DNA of 64,000 nucleotides from DASQHL01 sp963843685 (GTDB lineage: Bacteria; Chloroflexota; Dehalococcoidia; DSTF01; JACRBR01), in the NCBI GenBank assembly GCA_963843685.1, contig CAWJLO010000007.1, positions 75,006 to 139,005 on the forward strand. The letters run 5' to 3'. Below are positions 28,176 to 36,700 of this stretch, piece by piece. Position 1 is the stretch's first letter. Each line of letters opens with the position of its first letter. A program made the translations under genes and the position numbers. The notes beneath the pieces are model-generated. The model saw only the letters and a program-made list of their open reading frames with translations, was not told the DNA's origin and did no database searches.

Positions 28176-28604
28176 ATGCCACTGTCCGTCGAAATCGTCA
28201 CGGTCGAGCGCACGGTCCTCACGGCGGATGGGATCGACGAGGTAATCGCGCCCGGTATCGAGGGCGAGTTGGCCGTGCTGCCCCAGCACGCCGCCTTCAT
28301 GACCATGCTGTCGCCGGGCGAGCTGATCCTCAAGCGCGGCAACGATGAGACCCCGTTCGCCATCACGGGCGGCTTCTTCGAGGTGCTCGACAACAAGGTG
28401 ATCGTGCTGGCCGATGCCGCGGAGCGCGCCGACGAGATCGACGTCACGCGAGCCGAGCAGGCGCGTGAGCGCGCGCGCCTCGAGATCGACCGGCGTGACG
28501 CCTCGGTCGATCTGGCGGGCGCGCAGGCCGCACTCCAGCGCTCGCTGATCCGGCTCCGTGTCGCCGAGCAGCGCCGCCGCCGCGAGAGCACCGTCCGCCG
28601 CTAG
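28176..28604 (+). CDS. atpC: F1Fo ATP synthase subunit epsilon
   Basis: A 142-residue subunit of the central stalk and regulator of ATPase activity. The N-terminal beta-barrel includes EGELAVLPQHAAFMTML and ITGGFFEVLDNKVIVLADAAE; the C-terminal part is a helical hairpin rich in Ala, Arg and Glu. It starts five bases after atpD and closes the operon. A hairpin terminator lies about 30 bases downstream. Confidence 0.94.
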   Translation: MPLSVEIVTVERTVLTADGIDEVIAPGIEGELAVLPQHAAFMTMLSPGELILKRGNDETPFAITGGFFEVLDNKVIVLADAAERADEIDVTRAEQARERARLEIDRRDASVDLAGAQAALQRSLIRLRVAEQRRRRESTVRR

Positions 28605-28636
28605 CCCGGCTCGCATACCGAAGGTGACAGCAGAGG

Positions 28637-28656
28637 AGGCGCCCACTGCGGCGCCT
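28637..28656. terminator. Hairpin between the atp operon and the CAP protein gene
   Basis: Perfect seven-base stem AGGCGCC/GGCGCCT with a six-base loop, extendable by wobble pairs, between two converging genes. No strong T run on either side. Confidence 0.45.
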
Positions 28657-28684
28657 TCGTCCGGCTGCACGACGCCCGCAGGTG

Positions 28685-28999
28685 TCAGTGACTCTGACCA
28701 CAATGTCGTGCCGTTCGTGTCCGTGGTCTGACGTCGTAGTTCAACGTGCAGTGCGTACGTCGCAGCCGAGCCCGAGCAGGTCGAATGACGCTCGAAGATC
28801 GCTGCCGGGCGTGAGCTCGCGGCGTACGCGGCGAATAGATGCGGCACCAGTCCGTACCCGTTTGTGCACGCACGTCGCTGACGCTGCCAGTGTCCACCTG
28901 CCCGTGACCTTACCCACACGACCTGCCATCCTGATGCTCGTCCTGCACCTGGATCGTGACGCCGTACCACAACCGGTCGATGACCTGAACGTCCACGCA
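28685..28999 (-). pseudogene. Frameshifted C-terminal beta-sandwich domain of the CAP protein
   Basis: No single frame codes here, but the three minus-strand frames read in turn give fragments of one domain: LHVSDIDAWTF, then YGVTIQVQDEHQDG, RVGKVTGRWT, a CTNG piece, SFDLLGLGCDV, TLNYDV, and TDTNGTTL at the end. This order matches the beta-sandwich domain with HVGDLDG start and a D-x-NGT end that Chloroflexota secreted proteins commonly carry at their C-terminus (from my memory of such proteins). At least four frame changes are needed. It probably belongs to the CAP protein that begins at 29722. Confidence 0.5.
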
Positions 29000-29722
29000 T
29001 CAATGTCGCTGACATGCAGGATCGTCGCAGGTGCACCGGCGCTCGCTCGGCGTTGCCGGGATCGGCGTGCTGGTACGGGTGGCGGTCGGCGGCACCGGCG
29101 TGCTCGTGCGGGTGGCCGTCGGCGGGGATCGGCGTACTGGTGCGTCGGTCGGAGCGTGCCGTCGGCGGCGTCGCCGCTCCGGCCAACCGTCGCTCACGCT
29201 GCCGAAGTCCGTCGTCCAGTACCAGCGATACGTGCTGCTCGCGCTGTACGCCCGCCCGATCCCGATCGCCGTGTAGTTCGCCCCCAGCATGTTCGCGTTG
29301 TGCCCGGGGCTGTTGCGCCACTGGTCGAACGTCGCCTGCGCCCCGCTGTTCCCCGCCGCGATGTTCTCGCCCATCCAGGCGTTATAGCCGTACCCGCAGT
29401 CTCGGATGCGCTGGTCCCACGTCCGTGTCAGGTCGTCGTGCGCGAAGTAGTTGTTCGCCGCGAGGTCGTCGGATTTCCACTGGGAGGCCTTCGTCAACGT
29501 GTATGAGATCGCCAGGGGCTGTAGCCCGTTCTGCGCTCGGTAGTTGTTGATGAGCTGGAGGAATAGTTGCTCCTCGGAGTCGAGCGTCGGGTCGGTGGTG
29601 CAATCGCCCGCTGCGGCCGCCGGCCCTATGCTCTGCCGCAACGCGGCGGCGCCGGCCGCGAAGACGATGAGCAAGACGAGCCCTGCGCCGCATAGGGCGC
29701 GCATCAACCGTGCACTAGGCAT
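29000..29722 (-). CDS. Secreted CAP (SCP/PR-1) domain protein
   Basis: Residues 1-38 form a signal peptide (hydrophobic core LCGAGLVLLIVFAAGAAA). Residues about 50-175 are a CAP domain: INNYRAQNGLQPL, NNYFAHDDLTRTW, WMGENIAAG, and SPGHNANML, with the histidines typical of the family. A Thr/Pro-rich linker (TATRTSTPVPPTATRTSTPI) follows; its first part looks frameshifted (poly-Arg stretch RRRRRRH in this frame, TPPT-type text in another). The open frame ends at TGA 29000, but coding similarity continues beyond it in other frames. CAP proteins act outside the cell; the role here is unknown. Confidence 0.82.
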   Translation of the reverse strand: MPSARLMRALCGAGLVLLIVFAAGAAALRQSIGPAAAAGDCTTDPTLDSEEQLFLQLINNYRAQNGLQPLAISYTLTKASQWKSDDLAANNYFAHDDLTRTWDQRIRDCGYGYNAWMGENIAAGNSGAQATFDQWRNSPGHNANMLGANYTAIGIGRAYSASSTYRWYWTTDFGSVSDGWPERRRRRRHAPTDAPVRRSPPTATRTSTPVPPTATRTSTPIPATPSERRCTCDDPACQRH

Positions 29723-29831
29723 GCGGATACCCCAATGTCCCCGCCCTACGCCTCCGATACCTCAAGAATCGGTGCGCATCCGCCAGGGCTGAACACACTC
29801 GCTCGTTCGTTCTGGTCGAAGCTCCGTGCGT

Positions 29832-30590
29832 TCAGCGACTCGCTTGCCCCGGCACCGATGTCATTGCGTCCTTTACGGCATCGAAGAAGAGCAGCGACAT
29901 AACAGCCGCCGCTGCCGGCATCGACATGACCGCGACGAACGCGACGATCGCGGTCGAAACCACGCCGAATCCCGCGATCTGTGCGATGAGCGCGACGATC
30001 AGCGTCGGAGCCAGCACGGGCAGCCACGCGGCCGCGGCCAGCGTCGCCGTGCGCCCCAGCAGCACGGTCGCCACCATCTCCGCCTCGTGCACGGTCGCTC
30101 GCTGCGTCACGAGCGACACGGCGTAGTAGCTGTGCGAGAAGACGTACAGCGCTCCCAGCACGATCAGCGCCATCACGAGGGCGAATCGCCACGCCGCCAG
30201 CCGGTCGCCCGCGATCTGCAGCGCCAGCCCGGCGATGAACAGCGCCACCACCATGGGCAGCCACGCGCGCGCGAACGCCATCGGGCGGGAGACCAAGCGC
30301 TGCATGGCCTCGCTGGCGTCGGGCTGCAGGTTCTCGGTCGCCCGGCAGAACGCCATCGTGGCCGTGGAGAGCGTCAGCGCCGCGAGCAGCAGCACTATCG
30401 GGGCGACCAGCGCGTCGCCCACGGCGTTGTGCATCATTCGGAGCACAACGACGGCGAACGCGGCGACGGCCGCGCCGATGAAGCCGACGAACCCGTACTC
30501 GGAAGCGTCCTGGACGAGCATCGAGAGCGCGCTCTGCAAGACGCGCTGTAACGCGCCCGGCGGACGCGCCTCACGTGTGTACGATTGCAT
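29832..30590 (-). CDS. Polytopic membrane protein of unknown function
   Basis: A 252-residue protein with about six hydrophobic helices (near residues 33-53, 60-85, 108-130, 135-155, 185-210, 215-235) and short polar loops. No transporter or enzyme motif is recognised. The layout is that of YIP1- or DUF6159-like small membrane proteins, with low certainty. It lies 110 bases downstream of csoR on the same strand and may share its transcript, which would put it under CsoR control; this is only positional inference. Confidence 0.7.
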   Translation of the reverse strand: MQSYTREARPPGALQRVLQSALSMLVQDASEYGFVGFIGAAVAAFAVVVLRMMHNAVGDALVAPIVLLLAALTLSTATMAFCRATENLQPDASEAMQRLVSRPMAFARAWLPMVVALFIAGLALQIAGDRLAAWRFALVMALIVLGALYVFSHSYYAVSLVTQRATVHEAEMVATVLLGRTATLAAAAWLPVLAPTLIVALIAQIAGFGVVSTAIVAFVAVMSMPAAAAVMSLLFFDAVKDAMTSVPGQASR

Positions 30591-30700
30591 GGACAGTGAA
30601 CCCCCTGTGTTCCCCAGGGAGATCGTCGGACGGAGGTCCTGGTTCTGGTGCGGCGAGAGCGTTCGCTCTCCGCGATTGAGCGTGAATCGGCGGCGGCTTG

Positions 30701-31006
30701 CTACCCGTCGTAGGGGACGGCCATCGCCGGTGCAGGCTGCCCGAACCGCGTCCAGAGCTTGAGCGCGTTGCGGAGGCTGTCCATCCGCTCAGGCTCACAC
30801 TCGAACCCTTCCAACAGGCACCGGTCGAGGTGGTACTCCATGATTCGGGCGCCGACCTGGTCCAACGCGCTCCGCGTTGCCATGGTCTGCGTCAGCATGT
30901 CCTCACAGTCGCGGCCCTCTTCCAGCATCTTCTGAATGCCGCGCACCTGGCCCTCGATCCGCCTCAGCCGGGTTGCGATGTCCTCTCCGAGCGTCCTGGT
31001 GACCAT
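30701..31006 (-). CDS. csoR: CsoR-type metal-sensing repressor
   Basis: A 101-residue helical DNA-binding repressor of the CsoR/RcnR family. RLRRIEGQVRGIQKMLEEGRDCEDML is the usual first half, given here by position: residues 13-38. Ligands C34, H59 and C63 keep exactly the 25 and 4 residue spacing of copper-binding CsoR (C36/H61/C65 in Mycobacterium tuberculosis), so copper(I) sensing is favoured over the His-lacking persulfide sensor CstR. ATG 31006 follows AAGGGAGGG and gives the normal length; the frame is open further upstream. It faces trxA across a CsoR-like operator. Confidence 0.88.
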   Translation of the reverse strand: MVTRTLGEDIATRLRRIEGQVRGIQKMLEEGRDCEDMLTQTMATRSALDQVGARIMEYHLDRCLLEGFECEPERMDSLRNALKLWTRFGQPAPAMAVPYDG

Positions 31007-31056
31007 GCTGGCCCTCCCTTGCGACCGCGCACTGGAAAAAATCTTGTGCTGTGGTC

Positions 31057-31083
31057 TTGACATACCCCTTGGGGGTATACTAT
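31057..31083 (+). promoter_or_regulatory. Promoter toward trxA-trxB
   Basis: TTGACA at 31057-31062 with TACTAT at 31078-31083; the spacer is only 15 bases and holds the palindromic operator. A short spacer of this kind would make repressor binding between the two boxes effective. Confidence 0.5.
31062..31078. promoter_or_regulatory. CsoR-like palindromic operator
   Basis: ATACCCCTTGGGGGTAT is an inverted repeat (ATACCCC facing GGGGTAT) in the csoR-trxA intergenic region. G-tract/C-tract palindromes flanked by TA are the known operator type of CsoR family repressors. It overlaps the rightward promoter spacer and abuts the leftward -10 box. Confidence 0.75.
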
Positions 31084-31105
31084 CCTGACGTCGGAAGGTT
31101 GTCAA
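31077..31105 (-). promoter_or_regulatory. Promoter of csoR
   Basis: On the minus strand TTGACA (31105-31100) is followed after 17 bases by TAGTAT (31082-31077). The operator starts inside this -10 box, so CsoR probably represses itself too. Confidence 0.6.
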
Positions 31106-31155
31106 TGGCCCCGGAGTTCGATGCCCGGGGACGAGCGAAGGAGATCCGGAACGCA

Positions 31156-31485
31156 ATGGAAGTGGTAAAGCCCTACGAGGTCACGGACGCGAACTTCGAT
31201 GCCGAGGTGCTGAAGGCCGACAAGCCTGTGCTGGTCGACTTCTGGGCGCCATGGTGCGGTCCCTGCCGCATGGTCGCCCCGGTCGTCGATGAGCTCTCGG
31301 AGGAGTACGCGGGCAAGGTCAAGTTCGTGAAGCTCAACACCGACGACAACGTCCGGACCGCATCGCAGTACGGCATCCGCAGCATCCCTACGCTGCTGGT
31401 CTTCAAGGGCGGCGAGCCGGTCGGCCAGATCATCGGTTTCCGGCCGAAGAGCGACCTCAAGAAGCGCCTCGACGCCGCGCTCTAA
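31156..31485 (+). CDS. trxA: Thioredoxin
   Basis: A 109-residue thioredoxin with the classic active site WCGPC at 33-37 and the cis-proline loop SIPTLLVFKGGE. It reduces protein disulfides in the cytoplasm using electrons from TrxB. ATG 31156 follows AAGGAG, and gives the standard N-terminus; the open frame upstream crosses the operator and is not coding. It forms a pair with trxB, 63 bases downstream, and faces csoR. Confidence 0.95.
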   Translation: MEVVKPYEVTDANFDAEVLKADKPVLVDFWAPWCGPCRMVAPVVDELSEEYAGKVKFVKLNTDDNVRTASQYGIRSIPTLLVFKGGEPVGQIIGFRPKSDLKKRLDAAL

Positions 31486-31506
31486 CGCGATTCGATTCCC
31501 GACCCG

Positions 31507-31530
31507 CCGCCCGCCTCCCGCGGCGGGCGG
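31507..31530 (+). other. Hairpin between trxA and trxB
   Basis: CCGCCCGCC pairs perfectly with GGCGGGCGG across a six-base loop. No T run follows, so it may stabilise or process the mRNA, or weakly terminate, making more trxA than trxB message. Confidence 0.4.
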
Positions 31531-31548
31531 TGCGGTCAGGAGGCCCCT

Positions 31549-32541
31549 GTGTCAGCCCCAGGAAACATTCCCGAATACGACATCGTCATCGTCGGCGCGG
31601 GCCCCGCAGGTCTCGCCGCCGCCCTCTACGCCGGACGCGCCCGGCGTCGCACGCTGCTCATCGAGCGGAAGGTGACGGGCGGCCAGATTTCGCTGACCGG
31701 TGACGTGGAGAACTACCCCGGCATCGACCACATCAGCGGCATCGAGCTCGCGCAGCGCATGCACGACCAGGCGTCGAAGTACGGACTCGAGACGACGTAC
31801 GCCGATGTCACGGCCATCGACCAGCTGGAGGGTACACACGTCGTACGCACTACCGGCGGCGACGTCTCGGCCAGGGCAGTGATCCTCGCGGGCGGCGCCG
31901 ACTACAACCGCCTGGGCGTACCCGGGGAGGAGCGCCTCACCGGCCACGGCGTCTCCTACTGCGCGACCTGCGATGCCGCCTTCTTCAAGGGTCAGACGGT
32001 CGCCGTCGTCGGCGGCGGCGACGCCGCGATGGACGAGGGCCTCTTCGTCGCCCGCTTCGCTGCGACGGTCCACGTCATCCACCGCCGCGACACGCTCCGT
32101 GCAGGTGCCATAATGCAGGAGCGCGCGTTCGCCGAACCAAAGCTGCAATTCACCTGGAACTCCGTCGTCGAGGAGATCCTGGGCGAAACGGACGTCACCG
32201 GCATCCGCCTCCGCAACGTCGTCACGGGTGCGGAATCGACCCTCAACGTCGCCGCGGTCTTCGTCTTCATCGGCATGACCCCGAATACGGACTATCTCCG
32301 CGGGAAGCTGCCGCTGGACGGTGGCGGCCACGTCCGGGTCAACGAGTGGATGGAGACCCCCATTCCGGGGCTATTCGCCGCCGGCGATATCCGCGCCAAC
32401 TCCGCCAGGCAGCTGGTGACCGCGGCCGGTGACGGGGTGACGGCCGTCATCCGCGCCGACCAGTACATAACAGACAGATTCGGTTCGCCACGCCGCCCCG
32501 CCGGATACGAGTCTGCCGCGCCGGGCAGATCGCCTGCATAA
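31549..32541 (+). CDS. trxB: Thioredoxin reductase
   Basis: A 330-residue flavoprotein that reduces thioredoxin with NADPH. The FAD loop is GAGPAG at residues 16-21, the redox-active pair is C138-A-T-C141, the NADPH loop is GGGDAAMDEG, and FAAGDIR is the second FAD motif. GTG 31549 is preceded by AGGAGG five bases upstream. The C-terminus has a short Pro/Arg-rich tail. Low-molecular-weight length, typical of bacteria. Confidence 0.95.
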   Translation: MSAPGNIPEYDIVIVGAGPAGLAAALYAGRARRRTLLIERKVTGGQISLTGDVENYPGIDHISGIELAQRMHDQASKYGLETTYADVTAIDQLEGTHVVRTTGGDVSARAVILAGGADYNRLGVPGEERLTGHGVSYCATCDAAFFKGQTVAVVGGGDAAMDEGLFVARFAATVHVIHRRDTLRAGAIMQERAFAEPKLQFTWNSVVEEILGETDVTGIRLRNVVTGAESTLNVAAVFVFIGMTPNTDYLRGKLPLDGGGHVRVNEWMETPIPGLFAAGDIRANSARQLVTAAGDGVTAVIRADQYITDRFGSPRRPAGYESAAPGRSPA

Positions 32542-32595
32542 CCCATTCGTCGCCCCTCCGTCCGGATCGCTCACCGCTCACCGCCGGCCACTCCG

Positions 32596-33624
32596 ATGCC
32601 GATACTTCAACGGAGGATGGCATTGGAGCACTTGCCAGTACCATTGGAAGCGAGCGCCGAGGGCCGGCTCCTGTACCTCGCGGAGCACCTGGCGGAGTTG
32701 CACGCCGCCGCCGATCTGCCCTGGCTGACGGGTCGATTCGAGTTCCTCGGCGAAAAGGCGGTCGGGGCAACGCTGACCGCGTTGGCGATGCCGGACGAGC
32801 GGGGAGTCTTTCGAGCCGTCCGCAGCTCCGCGCCGCGGACCGCGGTCGCGCGCGACGTCTGGGAGGCCCTCCACATCGAGTCGCTCGCCACGAACGCCGA
32901 GGCTGCGGAAGCATTCGCCCGTGCGGAGCGCCACGGGCGCCCGGCCACCGTGTCGGTTCACGACCTCTTTCCGTCAGCCGAGCAGCCGCCGACGGCCGAT
33001 CGAGCCGTGCTGGCGCCGCTGCTCTTCAACCGCGAGCTTCTCGGGATAGGCCTCTTCGTGGTCGACCCGGACCCGCTCACAGAAGCAATCGCCGGCGTGC
33101 TGGCGACGCACGGCGCGGTGGCCGCGTACCAGCTGCGGGAGCGAGAGGACGCGCGCCGGCTGCACTCCGTTGACGCGAGGCTGTGGGTGCCGGATGAGCA
33201 GTTCCTGCTTGCGCAACTGCGGCGCGAGGTGAACCGCGCCAGGCGCTACAAACGGGACGTCGGACTGGCGCTCCTCCGCCTCGAGAACGAGGAGGAGATC
33301 CGCGGGCGCTTCGGCTCGTTCTTCACCGACCATCTCCTTCGGCGCATCGGCAGCCAGCTCGTCGCCAGCGTGCGAGACTCTGACGTCCTGGGTGCGCTGG
33401 GCGGCGCCTACGCCGTGATCCACTGCGAGACGCCATTGGAGGGGACGCTCCTCTCGGCCGAACGCCTGCGCGACGCCGTGGTCGCGATGGTGGTGCAGCG
33501 CTTCCCGGAGTCGCCTGCGCCCGAAATGTCCGTCAACGCCGTGGCCTTCCCTGAGAGCGCCGACACGGCTGAAGACCTCGTCGAACGACTCGCCGGAACG
33601 GCCGTCGAGCGCCTCGCCTCTTGA
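32596..33624 (+). CDS. GAF-like sensor with degenerate GGDEF domain
   Basis: A 342-residue soluble protein. Residues about 20-185 resemble a GAF sensory domain. Residues about 205-335 look like a GGDEF fold: ARRYKRDVGLALLRLEN is its first strand, and the signature GG(D/E)EF appears as GGAYA, so cyclic-di-GMP synthesis is unlikely; it could bind a nucleotide or act as a scaffold. ATG 32596 is annotated; TTG 32623, six bases after CGGAGG, is a good alternative. It ends just before a bidirectional terminator. Confidence 0.72.
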   Translation: MPILQRRMALEHLPVPLEASAEGRLLYLAEHLAELHAAADLPWLTGRFEFLGEKAVGATLTALAMPDERGVFRAVRSSAPRTAVARDVWEALHIESLATNAEAAEAFARAERHGRPATVSVHDLFPSAEQPPTADRAVLAPLLFNRELLGIGLFVVDPDPLTEAIAGVLATHGAVAAYQLREREDARRLHSVDARLWVPDEQFLLAQLRREVNRARRYKRDVGLALLRLENEEEIRGRFGSFFTDHLLRRIGSQLVASVRDSDVLGALGGAYAVIHCETPLEGTLLSAERLRDAVVAMVVQRFPESPAPEMSVNAVAFPESADTAEDLVERLAGTAVERLAS

Positions 33625-33694
33625 AGGGGCGTATGCGCCCGCCCGGCCAGCTGAGTCGTGGCCGCCGAACCGAAATCGAAAGAACGACAAGATG

Positions 33695-33722
33695 AAGAGG
33701 GAGCCTGTACAGGCTCCCTCTT
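33695..33722. terminator. Bidirectional terminator between the GGDEF-like gene and rpoC
   Basis: Perfect 11-base stem AAGAGGGAGCC/GGCTCCCTCTT with a six-base loop, in the gap between two converging genes. The stem ends give short A and T runs on both strands, fitting use in both directions. Confidence 0.75.
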
Positions 33723-33746
33723 GCAACTACGGCTCGGCGTCAGTGG

Positions 33747-36700
33747 CTAATCTTCGTCCGGCTCCGCGACGAACCCCTTGGCCATCTCCGGCGCCGGTGG
33801 CGCTGGCTCGGCATCGACCTCCAGCAGGTCGTCATCGTCCTCCACCAGCAGGTCCTCGGGCGATGGCTCATCCGGCTCGTCGACCAGGTCCTCCTCGTCG
33901 TCGGGCGGTTCGCCCTCGGCTTCGGGCTCTTCCAGCGTGAGGGAGCCCAGCAGTCCGGCGATCTCGTCGTCGTCGTCGAACAGTTCGTCGCCTTCCTGCA
34001 ACTCCAGCGCCTCGGGAAGTGGGATCTCCTTCACCGGCGGCGGCGGCAGGTCGATGGTCGCCCGCGCCGGGATCAGCTTGCCGATGATCACGTTCTCCTT
34101 CAGCCCCATCAGGTGGTCCGTCTGGCCGCTGATGGCCGCCTCCGTGAGCACGCGCGTCGTCTCCTGGAACGACGCCGCCGCCAGGAAGCTGCTGGTGCTC
34201 AGCGACGCCTTCGTCACGCCCAGCAGCACCGGCACGGCCGTCGCCGGCTCGCCGCCCTCCGCCAGCACGCGCGCGTTGATCTCCTCGTACTCGAACCGGT
34301 CCACGATGTCGTTCGGCAACAGCGGTGTGTCGCCCGGCACGTCCACGCGCACCTTGCGGAGCATCTGCCTGACGATGACCTCGATGTGCTTGTCGTTGAT
34401 CGTCACACCCTGTGACCGGTAGACCTTCTGCACCTCTTCGACCAGGTACAGCTGCACGGACTCCGGCCCCATGATCCGCAGGATGTCTTGCGGGTTCAGC
34501 GAGCCTTCAGTTAACTGCTGACCGGCGTGCACCGGGTCACTGTTCTCAATCCGCAGTCTCGCCGCTGCTGGCACGGGGTACTCCCGCTCCTCTTTCTCCT
34601 CGTAGACGATGGAGACGCTGTCCTTGCCGTTCACGACGATGCGTCCGCCGATGCGCGCGACGACGTCGCCCTCCCGGACCTCGGGCAGCTCCTCCGCGAC
34701 CTTCTTCTTGGAACGCGACTTCGTCTTCTTCGCGGGCGCCGGCTCCTCGGCTGCTGCGCCCTTGCCAGAGGCCAGCTCCGGCAGCCGCGCGAGGATCGCG
34801 CCTTGCTCGACCACGTCGTCCTTCTTCACCAGCAGCTTGGCGCCCTTCGGCACCTCGTACTCGTCGCTGTAGAGGTCCATGTTCTTCACGCGGATGCGCC
34901 GGGCGTCGCCGTCCCGGACGATCTCGGCTACGCCGTCGATCTCCGAAATCAGCGCCTGCCCCTTAGGCACTCGCGCCTCGAACAGCTCCTCGACGCGGGG
35001 AAGGCCGCTCGTGATGTCGACGCCGCTGGCGACACCGCCCGTGTGGAACGTGCGCATCGTCAGCTGCGTCCCCGGCTCGCCGATCGACTGCGCCGCGATG
35101 ATGCCGACCGCCTGACCCTGGGCGACGAGCTTGCCGCTCGCCGGACTGCGACCGTAGCAGTACCGGCACAGGCCGCGCTTCGCCTGGCAGGTGAGCGGTG
35201 ACCGCACGTACGCGCGCTCCAGCCCCAGCGCCTCGATGCGCGCGGCCTTCACGTCGTCGATCTCCTCGTTGAAGGCGACCAGCATGCCGCCGGTCTCCGG
35301 ATCCTCGAGGTCCATCGCCGAGTACCGTCCGGCGATCCGCTCGCGGAAGGCCTCCAGCACGCCCGCCTCCGGCTGGTCCAGCCACACGCCCATGCGCGTG
35401 CCGCAGTCCTCCTCCAGGATGATCACGTCCTGCGACACGTCGATGAGCCGCCGCGTCAGGTAGCCGGAGTCCGCGGTGCGGAGCGCGGTGTCGGCGAGGC
35501 CCTTTCGCGCGCCGTGCGTCGAGATGAAGTACTCGAGCACGGTCAGCCCTTCGCGGAAGCTGGAACGAATCGGCAGGTCGATGATGCGTCCCGAGGGATC
35601 GGTCATCAGTCCGCGCATGCCCGCCATCTGGGTGATCTGGCTGATGTTACCCTTCGCCCCTGACGTCGCCATCGTGTACACGGAGCCGTACCGGTCGAGC
35701 TGGTCCTGGATCGTCCGCTTGACCTCTTCTGTCGTGCGGCTCCAGACCTCGACGGTCGCGTCGTAGCGCTCCTGCTCCGTGATCAGTCCGGTCTCGTACT
35801 CGGAGTCGATCTCCTTGATGTGATCTTCGGCCTGCTTGATGAGCCCCGCCTTCTCGGCCGGTACCCGCAGGTCGTTGACGGCGATCGTGATGCCGGACTG
35901 GGTCGCGTACTCGAAGCCGATGCGCTTGATGTTGTCCACGACCTCGGCGGTCGCCTCGTTCCCCAGCACTTCATAGCACCGGGCGACGACCGTCTTCAGC
36001 ATCTTGCGGTCCATCCGCTCGTCCAGGTAATCGATGTCGCCGGTGATCGCCGACGCGACGCCCCCGGGCAGGATTTCGTTAAAGATCAGTCGCCCGACCG
36101 TCGTGTCCACAATCTCCGTGTGTCCGCGGCCCGTTGGCGCGACTCCTTCCTCCGCGACGGCGACTGCCGTCGCCGCGACAGGGGTCGCCGTCATGCTGAA
36201 CGTATCCTCGACGGTCGCGCCGTCCACGCCGCCTTCTGGCAGCACGGGCACGGTCTCGGCCTTGACCGGGAGCCGCGGCTTCTCATATGGCACGCGCACC
36301 TTGATCTTCGCCTGCAATTCGATGATGCCGAGGTCGTACGCGAAGCGCGCCTCCGCAGGGCTGCCGTAGATGCCTTCGGCCTGGTGGCCGTCCTTCCCGG
36401 CGCGGTACGCCCCGCGGCCGTGCGGTTTGTCCAACGTCAGGTAGTAGCACCCCAGCACCATGTCCAGCGTCGGCGCGATGATCGGCTCGCCCGATCCCGG
36501 GTTGAGCAGGTTGTGCGTCGACAGCATGATCTGCCGCGCCTCCGCGACCGCCTCGCGTGACAGCGGCACGTGCACCGCCATCTGGTCGCCGTCGAAGTCC
36601 GCGTTGAACGCCGTGCAGACCAGCGGGTGGATCTGGATCGCGCTGCCCTCGATGAGCACCGGCTCGAACGCCTGGATGCCCAATCGGTGCAGCGTCGGCG

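Noticed and set aside
28682..29506. Plus-strand frames opposite the CAP gene
   Set aside because: Low-complexity text, and the minus strand has a clear signal peptide and CAP domain.
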